Assembly (NCBI GenBank): GCA_900239685.1
Contig: OENT01000663.1
Coordinates: 1 to 64,000, forward strand
DNA length: 64,000 bases
Direction: 5' to 3'
Origin: Rotaria macrura
Lineage: Eukaryota > Rotifera > Eurotatoria > Philodinida > Philodinidae
The notes below the pieces were generated by a model that did not search any database, was not told the DNA's origin, and worked only from the letters and a program-made list of their open reading frames with translations. Position numbers and translations under genes: made by a program. Shown piece after piece: positions 47,485-61,523 of this stretch (positions are counted from its first letter, which is position 1; the number at the start of each line of letters is the position of its first letter).

Positions 47485-50400
47485 ATGAATCTTAAATTAT
47501 CCATTGAACACTAGTCTTATTTGTTGTAACTTTATAGTCATGTATGCTTTTATTTTTGTGTTGTTTTGTCGCAAGTTTTAATCAATATATATGCTAAGCT
47601 TCTATTAATCTAGTTAAACAATGTTAAGTACAGAGAATGATTTGTAAACGTATTAAAAAGGAATTATCAGTGTGTTTTTCTTTTCAAAAGTAAACGTACT
47701 ACGCTGTGATTGCATGACCCTATCTCTCTGTCTCTCTCTTTGATATACGATCAATTGTTTTATTTCTTTTTGAAATTCATTATGATCTCATCTAGCCTAG
47801 AAAGAACGATGTTTTTATGTGTTGTAGAATCGGAGTCTCTATCATCACTTTGTTGATTTTCAGAAAAATGAAGATAAGGTGAATTCGTCGAACATGGTAT
47901 CATTTTGTTTCATCTGTAGCTATGAGAAGATCACAAAATACGGATTCGGCCTGTAATCATGCACATGAGTAAAAGGAATGCGAATATTTAAAATATCTCT
48001 ACTGTGTTAGATATTGTCGAACATAAAAATAAATTCAAAAGAGGTTAACTTCGATGAAGTAATATAAAACATCAACGCAATTTATGAAGTTTGTAAAATA
48101 TATGCTGAAGGAGTTCCTCCTTTTCAGTTACAGATCCAATACACTCTAACATTGATGGATACTAGTAATTTAAAAAGAATAAGACCTTTTTGACCATTGG
48201 ATACACTAGACTTTGGCATGCAAAGTGCCGAGACTATGCTTAGATATTCATTGAATCCGTGCGATCTAAATATTATAGTACTCAGTGAGTTCAAGTCATT
48301 CAATTGAAAAAGAAGACTTTGATAGCTAACGATCAAAATCAATATTAAAAGACATTCATGATGTTTCTGTTAGAAAATATAATTTAAATAAATAATCGTT
48401 CTAGTTTGTAGACAAAACCATTCATACCAATCTGTTCATAAATTTGCCAGTAAAATTTTTCATGTTTATACTGCATGCACTCCAATGAAATGTGTTTTTC
48501 TTTTAAGTGATCTCTTCATTCGGTCGAATCGTTTAGTGTTATCTGAGATTATTTATTTACAATATACTATTCTTGACGTACAAAAGCTCATGATTTCTAA
48601 TGTTAATAAATAGTTGTTATGAGTTGAAAATAACTCAGATCAAGTTTTTTTTTTAACAAACGAATCGTCTTATTCTATCGACTCTCAAAATCTCATGCAA
48701 TAGAAGAGTTGTTTTTTTTGCCACTTTTACTTTGCTTGAAGGATTCTTTTTATCAAACCTGTTTTTCTTTCAAATTTTCTTCATGAAATTACAGTCATGC
48801 ATGGTTGTAATCAAGCTTAGAATACAACTCTGTATACATTTTTATGGTGAATAACTAATTTTTTCGTCGTTTTGATTTTAAATATGCATACTTGAAGCAT
48901 GCTCGTTGCTTTTTTTTATTACCGTAAATAGAATGCGAATGCTTTTCCATGTATTCTGTTGCATATCAACTTGCATTATTCAAGCAATTGTGGTTATGAA
49001 ATTATATTTTGATAAAAGTTCTATTCTTTTTTTTTTTATTTCTTGAGAAACCGTTTTGAAATAATTTGAGTACTGCCTTTTATTGTTACACTCGTCATCA
49101 AAGGTATTCATTTTTTGTTTACTGTTCATGGGAACGTATGGTAATGTCTATTCTTCGCTGCAATTCGAAAAATTCTCTTCAGTTTTATTACTACAAGAAA
49201 CATAAGATGATAGAAAAAAACGATGCGACCTAAATCTAGCGACATTGATGACATACCATTATTTAATATTTGTTAATAATCGTTAGATTAAAAAAAAGGG
49301 TATTAGAGACCTACAGCCCTACCCTAGGATAGGGAAGGGCTAGGGTATGAAAACAAAATGTAGGGTTGGGTAAGATAGGGCAACGAAATTCATACCCTTG
49401 CATGACTCTAAATCGTATCGATGAACATCGACAAGAGTTAATGCTATCATTCGAAAATTCGTAGTCTGTTCATCACAGTGCAATGTCGATATCAGCAGAC
49501 ATTGTTTTTCGATAATCATTCATATGTGAGAAGGAGTTTAATCTTCGAAGTACTTAAAACAGTTTCATCCAATATGAAAAACTAATTGATCAAAACAAAA
49601 TGGCCAAAAGAATTAAATGAACCAAACAACTAATAAAATTTAGTCACAGCAAGACTTGGAAAATTATACAGAATTAGTTTTGAAAGAAGAGCTAATTCAA
49701 TCTAAAAATGAGCTTCAGTTTTTAATTCATAAAAAGTCACCTTTCAATATGATTAAGAGTAATGATAATTAACGATCAGTTTTTTCATCGAATCGAATTT
49801 ACTCTAAACAATAGATTCTATCATATTCAAATCTACCATGTTATCCATCGAATCGAAGTTCACCACTACTATCACAATCTATATGAAAGACTTCGTTTTA
49901 TTAGATTAAATAATAATACTTTATGATAGAGATATAGCCAAATGATTATAAGTGAATTGGGCGCTAGCACGTGCTCGAACATTTTTCCAATGATATGCAT
50001 CAAACTTGATATTGAATCGTCTGATTTGATGGTTGAATTGGACATGATATGTCGAACAAGACAGTGTGAATCGTAAATGAAAGAACAACCGATGACAAAA
50101 CATTAATGTCAAAATGTGATCTTTAACAACATTAATTTCAAGCATCACCGAACAACAATGAAATGCTGGAATGTCTATCGACCTTGAACAGTGAGTCTTG
50201 CAATGTGCATTTAATCTTTTCATTGTTAATGGTAGATATTTGCATTCATACAGACGTTTCTATTTCATATATTTTGGCTCATTATGAATTTGAATTTTCT
50301 GCCTGCAAAACATATTTCATTTTATTTCCAACACAGAATCAATCTTGATAAGATGTCTCTTAACTTTTAGAAATGTCGTGAAGCCACTAAGATTAGCACT

Positions 50401-50960
50401 TTGACTTTTAGGATCGGTATTGCTGAGTCAAAAAGAAAAGTAAAGAACTTTTGTGCTCGAGTAAATGAAAAGAGAAATGTCCTGTCTGATGTATGCTCTA
50501 TATCAAGTAAAACAGATTAAATCAATTCCAAATATTTGCTATTTTATTTTTAAGATACCAAAAGAGGGAAACATGAGAATATTGATATTCAAACAGGTAA
50601 ATAGCAGACAGGCAAACATTGATGAAGATCGCACAATACCAAACATGCAAATTATTCCTTACAAAAGAGAAACGAAAACAAGAACAATAAACACAAAAAC
50701 TGAATAACAAAGACAAAATAATCATACAAGAAAAGGAACAGAGAAGCCTATATGTATACATTTATATATAATTAGAAAGAAAGAAAAATACAGTAATCAT
50801 ACACAACATTTTTCTATTTCATTTAGTTTTGCTTTCACTAATACCACAGATGCTGCGTGTGATGTTTCACTCGTTTGAAAAAGATATAGCAAAGTTATTT
50901 AACACAGGAGAAAAATAATAAATGAAATTTTATGTTGAACGCATGCATATACATTGAATT
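47485..50960. other. intergenic region between convergent WDR54 and DGK
   Basis: It holds two 3' flanks and a small inverted-repeat element near 49295-49400. No gene is supported. Confidence 0.5.
49295..49400. repeat. short element with CCCTA/TAGGG motifs and 8-bp inverted ends
   Basis: AAGGGTAT (49296-49303) and ATACCCTT (49392-49399) form inverted ends. The interior repeats CCCTACCCTAGG, AGGGCTAGGGTAT and TAGGGTTGGGTA in both orientations. Its G-rich units stand out in AT-rich surroundings. It is possibly a short MITE; no target duplication was seen. Confidence 0.45.
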
Positions 50961-52491
50961 TCAAACACGTTTTGATTGAATTTGTTGAGCTGCTTGGCTT
51001 CTCTCTGCAATTAACATTCGTGCTTGATTTTTGCGCGTTATTAAGATCTGACATGGACCAAGTAAAAATGGTTCACCATCGATTTCCATTGGTAGATCAC
51101 GTCTCATAGTTAATTTTATTTCACTTCCTAATAATGATATGACAATTCTTAGTGACAAATAACAGATAATATCAGGAAAAAGAGTAAATATTTACCTTGT
51201 GCTATTCGATGGCCACGTCTTCCCAATTGAATTCTTGCTAATTCGAAATGTTTGAAACCAACGATTTCTAAATATCCATCGGAACAACTTTGTTCACGAA
51301 ATCGATCATCATCAGCTTGTGATCTTGCACACCACAACGTATCATATACACCTTGCCATGGGTTCGTTCCAGCTGCATATGATGCTATATTTAATATCAA
51401 TACAGCATCAGGACGGAAACGAAATAATTCTTCATCCATATTTCTTCCATCAACATGTAGTTCGAAATAGTTAGCTATATTTCCAAAGAGATAACGACGA
51501 TCGAGAAACGTATTACTAATTAAAATAGTAAAGAATATATTTTAAAAGTTCATGAATGTACGAACAACAAAAACATACCAACTAATACAACCATAGGCCA
51601 ATTTATTAAATATACGATTTGCATAACGACGTGGACTTGCATTACGTTTTTCATGAAAATCAAGAGCAATCTAAATCAAAAACATTGATTTTATTTTATA
51701 TTTTCTTTTTCCTCATAAAAATGATTTACTTGTGCATCAGCACCAAAACTAAGATAATTATTAAAGACAGGTTGAGGTATCTAAAATAAGCAGAACGTTT
51801 TATTTTTCGTCTAATATTTCATATTCAAACCGAACGAACTTTTAGAGTAGCAACGCCAGTATGTACAGTAGGGCTCACGTCAATATGCCATCGATCAAGT
51901 AAACAGGATTCAGCACTTGATAAGGATTGAATCACAGGTGCTAGATCTTCACCACGATAACCAGCACCCCATCCAAGAAATCGAGCCATATCATTACCTG
52001 TACCCAGTGGTATAACACCAACACTTACATAATCCATATACTCCATTTGAGATGTGTCAAGTGCAGATAGAATCCAGCCAACTGTTCCATCTCCACCACA
52101 TGCTATTTGAAAAAGAAAACGTTTTTATTTTACAGTAAATGTATTTGATATGCATATGTGTGCGTATTACTCACCAACGATTCGTAAATTTTTTTCATGT
52201 TGATTTTCATATAAACCTCGCTGTGGTCCATGATCACCTATTAGATCATAAACATTTTGTTCACCGATTTGAGATCGTAATTGTTCGAATACAACTTGAC
52301 CTTGTAGACCACCACTAAATGTAAGGAGAATATACGAAAAAATCTAATAAAATGAAGAGAAAATAGATTTATGCAACGTACGATTTTGGATTCACGAATG
52401 CTATGATTTTTTCTTTGTGTCCATCTGTTTCGGTAGCTTCCAATAAAGGGCTTTGTACAGTTGTTGAATTATCATCACACGTTGGATTCAT
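50961..52491 (-). CDS. diacylglycerol kinase, catalytic-domain-only
   Basis: Seven exons on the minus strand: 52491-52382, 52314-52175, 52102-51840, 51780-51730, 51670-51579, 51515-51196, 51127-50961. They encode 380 aa in frame. After a short unstructured start, the catalytic domain begins at about residue 29 (IIAFVNPKSGG). The ATP-binding CGGDGTVGW is at about 85, followed by PLGTGNDMARFLGWG and LLDRWHIDV. The accessory domain follows: NNYLSFGADAQIALDFH, LNIASYAAGTNPWQG, LEIVGFKHFELARIQLG, HRIAQG and MEIDGEPFLLGPCQI. It should phosphorylate diacylglycerol to phosphatidic acid at membranes. Unlike most animal DGKs it has no C1, EF-hand, PH or ankyrin domain; short forms like this are known mainly outside animals (some plant DGKs). 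Exons encoding such domains may exist upstream, but the first exon has its own ATG and none were seen. Confidence 0.9.
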
Positions 52492-55400
52492 AATATTGTA
52501 TTACAAGTTGAGTTTATGAATAATTAAGACAGATATAATATTCTTATGTTCTTATCTGGGAATATTTTGGACACCAACCAAGCTGAAACATCTTGAAATA
52601 ACAAATGATTAAAAAAGGAGAAGAAAAAGCATACTAAACAGAACACAAAAAAAAGAATAGTTTGCCTTTATTCTGTATACATCCGATAGACGCGATAATG
52701 TATTATTTGCTGTATTCTTATTGGTCAAAATTTTGAACAACCATTTTTATCCTCTAGATTGTTTTGCCATGTTTGTTTTCTTTTTTGAATTTCTTAAGAA
52801 AATCAGTACTAGAGAACCATTATTCATGCGCTTGAGCCACCTGTTTACTATCTATGAAAAAATGGGTATTCTCGCTTATTTTTTTTCTTGTCATTCTGTT
52901 TATGCCAACTTTCTTTCTATGAAGCCAGCAGCTGGCAACACTTACGTATTTTCAAGAACATATGAAAGATCACTTATAGATCAATGGCAAGAAGTATAGT
53001 AGTATTCTTATTTTTCTCATTTTAGTGATTCTCAGTCAATGTCATTGCAACATTTCGTTTTTTTAAATATTATTTAATCATCACGGTGACTAAATTCATC
53101 TGTAACAGCAGTGAATGTTAATGATTGAAGTGTTGAGTAAATAACTACTAAAAATTACGCTTTTGAATTTTGAAAAAATTTAAAAACGTAATTTATTTCG
53201 AGCTCTCGGTGAGAACTCTTATCAAGGTCGGTAAACAATGACTGTCAAGAGAGAATTTTTACATACACATAGAGAGCAAGATAAAAACAATCTACAACAA
53301 AAAAAAGAGTATACATTAAGTAATTACGATACATGTGGTTGAACCGAAAGTATATATTCGCGAACATATCCTGTATGTTCAATCACATGTATAATAATTA
53401 CTTAATGTATACTCTTTTTGTTGTTGTAGATTGTTTTTCTCTTGCTGTCAATGTGTATGTAAAAATTCTCTCTTGATAGTCATTGTTTGCTGACTTTGAT
53501 GAGAGTTATCACCGAGGGCTCGAAATAAATAAAACTGAATTTTGAAAAAATTCAAAAACGTAATTTTTAGCGGTTACTCACTCAATACTTCAATCATGAT
53601 GAATGTTGTACTAGACTCGATGGAATTTCTTGCTGATTCTTATCTCTCGTTGAATTGTGTACATAGTTTTTAATGGAACGTTTCCATCGATATGACGATG
53701 CTTATTAATATAGACTGATGTAGAGTCGGCTATTAATCAATGTCGCACATGGAATTATAATAACGGCTGATTAAATCTTAATCGTAGAAAGCAATGAATT
53801 ACTCTTCAGATTTATCTGGATTCTTAAGGTTTAGCTCGAAGATAAACTTCATTCAATCATACATTTGGAATGATATGAAAAGAAATTGTTTTTTAATGAA
53901 TGAGTGAGAATAAATTATCAACAAAATATTCATGCAATTTTTCACCGTAGACAGTTGAAATTCTTTTCACATATTCAGATGTGTTCGAAGTTCGTTCATA
54001 TTTGGAAGGCTATCACTAAATATATATGTCGATTGAAAATTTTCCGACAAACTATACCGAATAATAGAAAGAATATGATCAAGATTCTTTTATGTTCTAG
54101 TAAAAAAACACTTGAATAATCTGAATATTTTATTAGATTCACGGACGAGTTTTCTTCATCACGGTCAATTTTCTCTTCACATGTTCGTTGTTATGAGATG
54201 TTCAATTGTATCAGATTTTAACTGTTCAAACTAAATCTGATTGTGATAATATTACAGTAGATGAGTTTTTCTTATTTTACTTTTTGTACGATCGTTATTT
54301 CGTGACTGATTTGATTTATAAACATCTAATGACAGGAATATTACAAAGATCGGCTTCCTCAAAAATCTATTTTGTAAGAGAAAACTTTATATATATGAAT
54401 AGATTTTCTATTGTTTATTATGGCCAAATGTTATTTTACTGTTTCAGTTCTTAAATAAATGAGAACAGGAAGTATTTCTATCGATTGATTCTACGCAATT
54501 GCATAATAAATCTGTTAGGATATACGTTATTAAATGCTTCAATTGGATTGGGATGACTTCAAATTCAATGAAAAATTTTCTGATGGTTTTTCATATGCTA
54601 TGTAATTGGTGGATATTTAAGAAAAGAAAAATTTTCATATAATTTACAAGATTATCATTAAATCTGGACGTATTTCAGTATTACGAAAAGATATCCTTTG
54701 CTGCACAATTAAGATTAATTGCTATACTATTAAAAAAATATATTCGATAAATCTTGTGGAATAGTTGGTAAATGTTAATTTTTTCAATTCAACAATAGGG
54801 ACAAGCTGAAGAGAAAATCACAACTGCGGCACCTTCGAAGTTTTGCTCAAAATGTATGCTGTAAAAATTTTAGCCGACTGTGTGAATAACAGATCGAATT
54901 AATGGCATCCTATCATTTCGTCCCATTGAAAAAATGAATTGTGACGATTCTGTATAATACAGTCCCATGTGCTTCAATCTTCTCTTTTAAATATATAAAT
55001 AATATAGCTGCGAATGAATAACAGTTCAAGAATTCAATTCCGTGTTAGCAGCCACGCCGGCCACATACTCCCCCAAAAGATTCGAAATGATAAGGAGCAG
55101 AAATTCATTTTAATCGTGAATCATGAGCAGCATATATCTTCGTTTTGGCTCTTGACCCACTCGACTTTGTCAAATGTGGGTATCAATGTATGAACGAGGA
55201 AAAGACCAATTCGAACAGTCACATCCATTTCCTCTTGGACTCGCGGCTTTCACATCGAAAGATACGTTTTCCATCAGTCAATCGGTGTTGCGTGTACACG
55301 AATCCATAATGTACACAATCAGATTTCCTCTTTTACTCTTTAAAATTTCAATATCAATCATTTAGTCGTATGGTTAACAACACTTGCTAAATAGGAAAGG

Positions 55401-58400
55401 AGAGAAGGTTTATGTCATAGATAAGATTTCAGTATAAATGTTTCCTTTCTTTTCTTTTTTGTCTTTTGTTCAAGTTAGCTAAGCATATCAAAGAAGGAGT
55501 AGGAGCAAACTGTAGAGAAAAATAGTGTATTTTACAAAATAAGTTTGGGACGAAATGAGTGTTCACCATATTAATCTAGGTGATAGTTAATCTTCAGTCC
55601 ATTATCGAAATTCGTTCATCTTCATAGTTTGGCATTTGTAAAATTAATTAGGGGACACATTGATCAATATCAGCTATTGTTCTATCTACGTGTTCTCTTG
55701 AATTATAGGTTGTTTCAATTTAAACTAAATGCTACATGCGAAGTAATTCTCGAGTACAATTTCTTTCCCCATCAAATTCTATTCGATCGATACCTTAGAA
55801 AGTGTTCATCGGGAACCATTGAAATCATGCAAAAACAAGATATTCAGAGTCAAGGGAATAATCAAATTTTTCATGAAAATCACATGCTAGAGAAAGAGAT
55901 TGTTGAGTGCACAATGCAAGTTATCGATTTTTCAAAATAAGAGTAATAAACTATTGAAGATTTCTTATTGGCATAGAACTCAATAGCTTCGATTGAAATG
56001 ATTCAGGCAACTTTGACACGAATTCAGAACACTTGTCCTATGTTCAGTACGTCTTACGAAAAGCACCGCAGATGTATAAAGAATGTCGAATGACCATCTT
56101 GTTTTCATGTATTACAATAAAACATGCTCATCATATATCATTTTATAGAATTTGAGATTCAAATTTTCTCACTAGACACTCATAAATTATTTCTTGACTT
56201 AGGCACAACTGATGTCAGTTCACCCAAAATTTTAACTAGCCTGACATCCATCGACAATCTGCTGCCATTAGTATTCCACTACTATAAATGATTACCGATG
56301 TTCTCTTTAGGGAAATTGACTCATTCGCATATCTATTCACTCGTAGTATATGCACTAATTGTAGCATAATGACTTGTTTTACATTTGTTCATGGTCAAGG
56401 TTACGAAAATCATTTTCATCAAAATGCCATCTGACGTTCTAGAATCAGGTGTTGATCCAAGATGCAGAAAATATCGTACACTTTTTGCATGTCTTATAAA
56501 ATATATAATCTTATTGAACTACTAATCCCGATTGTGGTTGATCATGATAAATTTGAAGACTTCAATTTTGATTAATCATCGTCAATACATGTATTGTGTT
56601 CAATCGATATGATACAGAAATATCTTTTCGAAAGTTGAATGATTTTCGGATGTATAAAACTCATCTCACAATATGCCTCATCACCTGCCATTCACTGATT
56701 CATCACTCAAGAAAATCAAAATAAATCGAATAAAAATCAAATTTTCTTGTTGTATCTGAATAAAAATGCTTCGAAATTTTTTAGAATAATTATAAGATTC
56801 TCTTTAAAAAAACGAAATGTAGATATGTACGTACAACAACCACTGCTTTGAACAAGTAAAGTTGACTATTTTATTTTGTTTCATTCCTGAGTTTTTCTGC
56901 ATGAGATTAGAGCTTAATATTCATTTTCGATGACTGGGTAATATTGAATTTCAGATCAAGTCACGAGTGCAAGTAAAACATGGTAACACAAGAAACTGGC
57001 TTCTTTTAGAATTTCATGTAATAGATTTTGATCGTTTACTGTAATAGAAAGTGGCGAATCCAGAATTTCTTGCAGAAGATGACACTTTCTAAATTACATT
57101 ATTGGAGTCAGTATAATTTCTGTGTAAGTTCATAAATTAAATTGCTCTATTTCTTTTAACTTTTCGTTGTGTTTTTATACAGTACATCTGTAATATAATG
57201 TAAACAAAAAACAACTCCTTTTCTAAATAATCTTGAACAGTAAAATCTAAATAAATAGTCGACGATTAGATTTAGGAAATCTATCGATCACCTCATCAAC
57301 ATTTACTCCTACATCTCTATAATTATACACTCTAGAAAAGGATACTATCGGAAAAAAGCGAAAATAGTTTCGAATCCTGGGAAACTTTTTTCCGCTAGCT
57401 TCTGTGAATACATTTTTCTCAGAGAATACACCATGGCTAAACTATTCAGTCGTGTTTTAGACAGAGCCGAACATAAATAAGTATGAATTGGAAAATCAAG
57501 TCTTTTTAAGAATATATTACAAATTGCTGGTCACAAAATTAGACATCTTTTTTATAAATGAGATGTTTTTCGTTTTTTCTTTGGAACATCAGAAACTTTT
57601 ATTGGTTACGACCGATTTGATTTTGAAGTATCTTCGAAAAAATTTACAACCAATCCTCCTTCTGTGCTTCTCAATATTACTTACTAGTGAGCCTTATTAT
57701 TTCGAACCGTGTTTGAACAATCAGTTCTGACATTCTTTGATTGATCTTTCCATTGAAAATATGTTTTGAGATTAAGGATTCGAAAAGAGACACGAAAAAT
57801 TTTGGATGATAATGAAAAGCCAAAGCCAAAGCCGAAAGAAATATGATCGATTTTCTATGATCCAGCTATGATTCAAATTGCTGGTACTCAATCATAGTTT
57901 TTCGCTTTTTTTTATTAGCGATTTTCCGACCTTTATTGTTATCCAAACTTTGAAAACAATTTCGTCATCACTTCTATTCTTAGCAGGTGACGATGACCGG
58001 GTAGTTGAATAGCTGGACCCACCAGTGGTATTAGGCCACGTCAGAATATTTTCTGCTGGTTTTTGAAGCAATTTTTCCTTCAAAGTAACTGTCGCGTAAA
58101 ACAACTTCTCTTGTAGTCACAGTTCTAAGGATGGGAATATTAATCGAAATTTACAAATAGACTCGAAAAGAAAAATCTTCAGAAATATCCACGCTTTTTC
58201 AAGGTGAAGAATATGCTTTCACCTAGCAAATTTGACGTCGAGTAAAAATTTGGTGTGTAATGAGAACGCAAAATTTCTAGAGACCATTAAGACTATTCCT
58301 TTGAATCTTTGGGTCAATTTTGTACAACAACCGTCGATAGAAAGAGTAAGATTCTGATCATAATCTATCGTCGTTTCTGTTTGCTATCTATGATTATTAT

Positions 58401-58729
58401 TCGAATATTTCTTTGAACTTGTCTAGCACTTGATTCCAATGGTTTTTCCTACAGATCATTGTACCAGTCACAACATCAGTATGAATAAAACAGCTTGTCT
58501 TTCTAAGGAAAACTGCAATGGTAATTTTCTTTAAAAAACCATTCTATTGATTGATTATCTCATGATACTTTTGATTATCAAGAATTTTTCATCTGTGATC
58601 GTGTTTAGTCGTCCAGAATAATAGTAATAAAAAAAGAAAACAGAACAACAAGAAGAACGAAAGAAAGCGAAATATCAACGACACGTTAGACGGACACAGA
58701 AGAACAGGATACAAATTTTATTAATTGTT
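52492..58729. other. 6.2 kb region with one foldback element and no clear gene
   Basis: Contains the DGK upstream flank (an acceptor-like AG on the minus strand at 52556-52557) and the foldback element at 53120-53599. The remaining frames (near 52721, 54206, 55174, 55629, 57488, 57892) lack domains and splice context. A Ser/Thr-rich minus-strand frame at 57892-58104 might be an exon but cannot be supported. Confidence 0.45.
53120..53599. mobile_element. foldback element with about 215-bp arms, 480 bp
   Basis: The outer ends ATGATTGAAGTGTTGAGT and, in reverse, ATGATTGAAGTATTGAGT begin arms that pair almost throughout (AAACAATGACT.TCAAGAGAG, AAAAAGAGTATACATTAAG), leaving a spacer of a few tens of bases. 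TGAATGTT flanks both sides (53112-53119 and 53600-53607), an 8-bp target duplication consistent with a hAT-type non-autonomous element. No coding frame. A transcript would form a long hairpin. Confidence 0.8.
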
Positions 58730-60426
58730 CTACATTTCATCATCATCGTCGTCTGCTTCTTCCAACGAGGCCTAAAATCAGAATACATAGAATAGGTTTT
58801 TTTTTATCAATTATAATTGTATGTTCATTACCTTGGCAAATTTTTCAGCATCATCAAAAATATTAGTTGGTACTCTTTCATGTTTACCATCATTTACTAA
58901 ATTAATCAAATCAATCGTAATAGTTAATATCGATTGTATTTGTCTCTTATTTCAGTCTCCTTACTTTGTCCTACCCAACTTAATTCTAATTCAAACATTC
59001 GATCTTTTACTTCATCATGAACTTGATAAATACTAAAAGAATTGTAAATAGATTTTTATACATTAATGAAAGACTATTTCATTCTTACATTTTAGCTGCT
59101 TCTTTAACAGCGTCTTCCAATTTCAAGTCCGATAACTACAAATAGAATGATTCGCTGGATTTCTTCATAGAAAGCTTAGTCTTTCTTACTTTAAGTTTTT
59201 CTATTTCAGTTTTAGCCGTTTGCTGTGCTTTACCTACTGCAATACCATGGTAGCCCTAGAATATTAGCGTCATTTTTTCCACACATGCACACTCTCTCTC
59301 TCTGTCATGCAAAGATATTCTTACGTAGGTAACACCGGATGGTTCAACACCATATAATTGAGGACCATCACTTTCATAAGCAGCCAAAAGAATATAACAA
59401 CCGAATGGACGCACGAATCCATACAAAGTATAGGCATGCATATACATAGCAAGACGATCTGCCAAATACTATAATTGAGAAAAACATGTATTATAGCGAT
59501 ACCATGCAATTAAATCATTCCGCATTGGCACATATTTAAATATCGATTACCATCGGATTTCAAATAATGACCACGGCTTAATCTCGGTAGTGCCAAGATG
59601 AATTAGAAAAGTTCAAAATACTTTGTCTACGGGATAAAGATCTCTGCTCATTTCCATGAAGATTTTACTCAGAAAAAATCTTTTCTCGGAAAGTCGAAAA
59701 CAAAAGCGTTTTGATGTGAAATTTTATCTGAAGAGACTGAGTAATACGAAAAGTTTCAACTATGTCTACGTGAAGCATGTCTATTTCAGTAGAAACTTTC
59801 AAATCTATTAAATTCGCCGATCGATAAAACTAAAGATCAAAACTCTTTGTTTTTGACTTCCTTTTACGTAGTACTTTGATCTTAACGAACAATGCATTTA
59901 AACCGTTTTAGATATTTTTCGTTAGCATGTAAGTCCGAATCTTTTTCAAGTGTATTACACGTACTTTAACTGGGATCGACACTCCATAATCATATTTATA
60001 TTGCTTAGCTTCGTCACGTGCCACAGTTAAGAGTTGTCGAGCATCAGCAAGAAGACCAGCAACAGCCTAGAAACAGAAAACGGAGAGAAGATTAAAAGAG
60101 AAAACCTTGGCTTTTTCATCTAACCATTCCAATGTGTTTGTCAACATTGTGGATACGTTTATTTGAACCTGATTCATAAAGACGTGATGTTACTATTTTT
60201 TCGACAGCGAATGCAACACCATCCTTGCATCGTAATGCTACAACAGTTCCACTAGCTTCGACGGCTTTATTTGCATATTCAACTTGAAAAACACGACCGT
60301 CCGGTGAGAATTGTGATGCACTTAAATCATACTAATGACGAAAAAGTAAACAATACAAATAAATTTTCTTTTCAATATAATATTAAAAGCTGATAATAAA
60401 CATACACCAGATCCGATTGATGACAT
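58730..60426 (-). CDS. PSMA3: 20S proteasome subunit alpha type-3 (alpha-7)
   Basis: Nine exons on the minus strand: 60426-60406, 60331-60125, 60066-59965, 59468-59325, 59255-59190, 59135-59089, 59032-58965, 58896-58832, 58771-58730. They encode 253 aa, against 255 in human. The N-terminal alpha signature is [20 protein letters not shown], followed by [12 protein letters not shown]. Other matches are [72 protein letters not shown] and [18 protein letters not shown]. The C-terminus ends in the acidic tail [10 protein letters not shown], comparable to the human ESDDDNM tail, a regulator-contact and CK2 region. It is structural, with no catalytic threonine. The short exon 1 (7 codons) ending in Gly before TAT was set by frame. 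Intron 3 is 496 nt, intron 2 is 58 nt. Confidence 0.96.
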
Positions 60427-61523
60427 TGTTTTGTTCTATTAAAACTTGTGAAGTTGGTTCTGAATCTGAAAAGTAACTATTTTGAAAAAAGACAAGCACA
60501 AAAAGAAAACATGAATGCACAACTTATCATATAAACATGTCGATAGGGTACGAAACATTTTGATTCGTTCGTTTGGCTTTTACCCACATTCCATTCTTTC
60601 TTTCAATCAAAAAGATATGAATTTGTCGCTGTAATGTTTTCTTTTTGCTGTTAAAATTTTTCTTAAAATGAATTAATTAATATCATCATCGAATAATCAA
60701 AAATAAATTAGTAATACAAGTAAGTTAAGAGGAAAAAAAGAAAAATAATTATCTACGTCAAAGTGTACATAATTCGGAGTTTTCTTTACTATTTTTTCTT
60801 CAGAACAAACAGTAGTTTTAACTTTTTTTCAGAATTTAATGAAAAAAAATCTGAAACTAAATGACAAATCTAATAGTGAGAAGTTCAATCGATAAATTTT
60901 TTTTTCAGTAATTTTACAGCAGTCCAACTAATCCTTGATCGTATATTTTCTCATACTATGAACAAAATAAGAAGAGTGTTACGAACGCTTTTCAAAACAA
61001 TAGTCAGTTTCAAGCTGAAAGAATCTGTTATATTCCGTTTCGTGTAAAAGAACCTATGTTTTAAACATGAAATCTTTCACTTCTGAACAAATATATGCAT
61101 TCCTTTTTTTTTGTAAGCTCATCACAGTACTGGTTAGCAAGCAATTACAAACACAATACATTTGTGACATGCTTTAATGTTTGATGATGAGATTCAGAGT
61201 TGAACAGATTAAGATCTAAACTTTTTTTTTTAATATCTAACCGTGGATGACACGATGACTCAAAAAATCTTATCGCTAGATTTTTGCTGATAATGACCAT
61301 TTTCAGGACGAAGACGGTGAGAAACATACCCGAATCACTCTTTTCATAACATAAGTAGTGAAAATAGAATTGAGGAACACATAAGTGAGTCAAGATAGAG
61401 AGGTGCCTGTCCGTTTTGCATACCCATTCTATCGTGGATATTTCTATCGATGTATCATGTTTTGCCTAAAAAAAAAAAGAAACGTTCAAAGTTTTCATGA
61501 CAATTATATGCTCGTTTTAGATA
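60427..61523. other. intergenic region between divergent PSMA3 and kaptin
   Basis: AT-rich with no supported gene. On the minus strand an acceptor-like CTTTTCAG (AG at 60466-60467) precedes the PSMA3 ATG by about 40 nt. Both promoters probably lie here, and an upstream kaptin exon could also be present. Confidence 0.45.

Noticed and set aside
49321-49380. Interstitial telomeric repeat
   Set aside because: The units are irregular and occur in both orientations between inverted ends, unlike a telomere array.
57360-57385. TTCGAATCC-like box, considered as the B box of a tRNA gene
   Set aside because: No matching A box, acceptor stem or cloverleaf could be formed around it.
57892-58104. Ser/Thr-rich minus-strand frame that could be an exon
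   Set aside because: No convincing acceptor-donor pair or neighbouring exons, and no family recognised.
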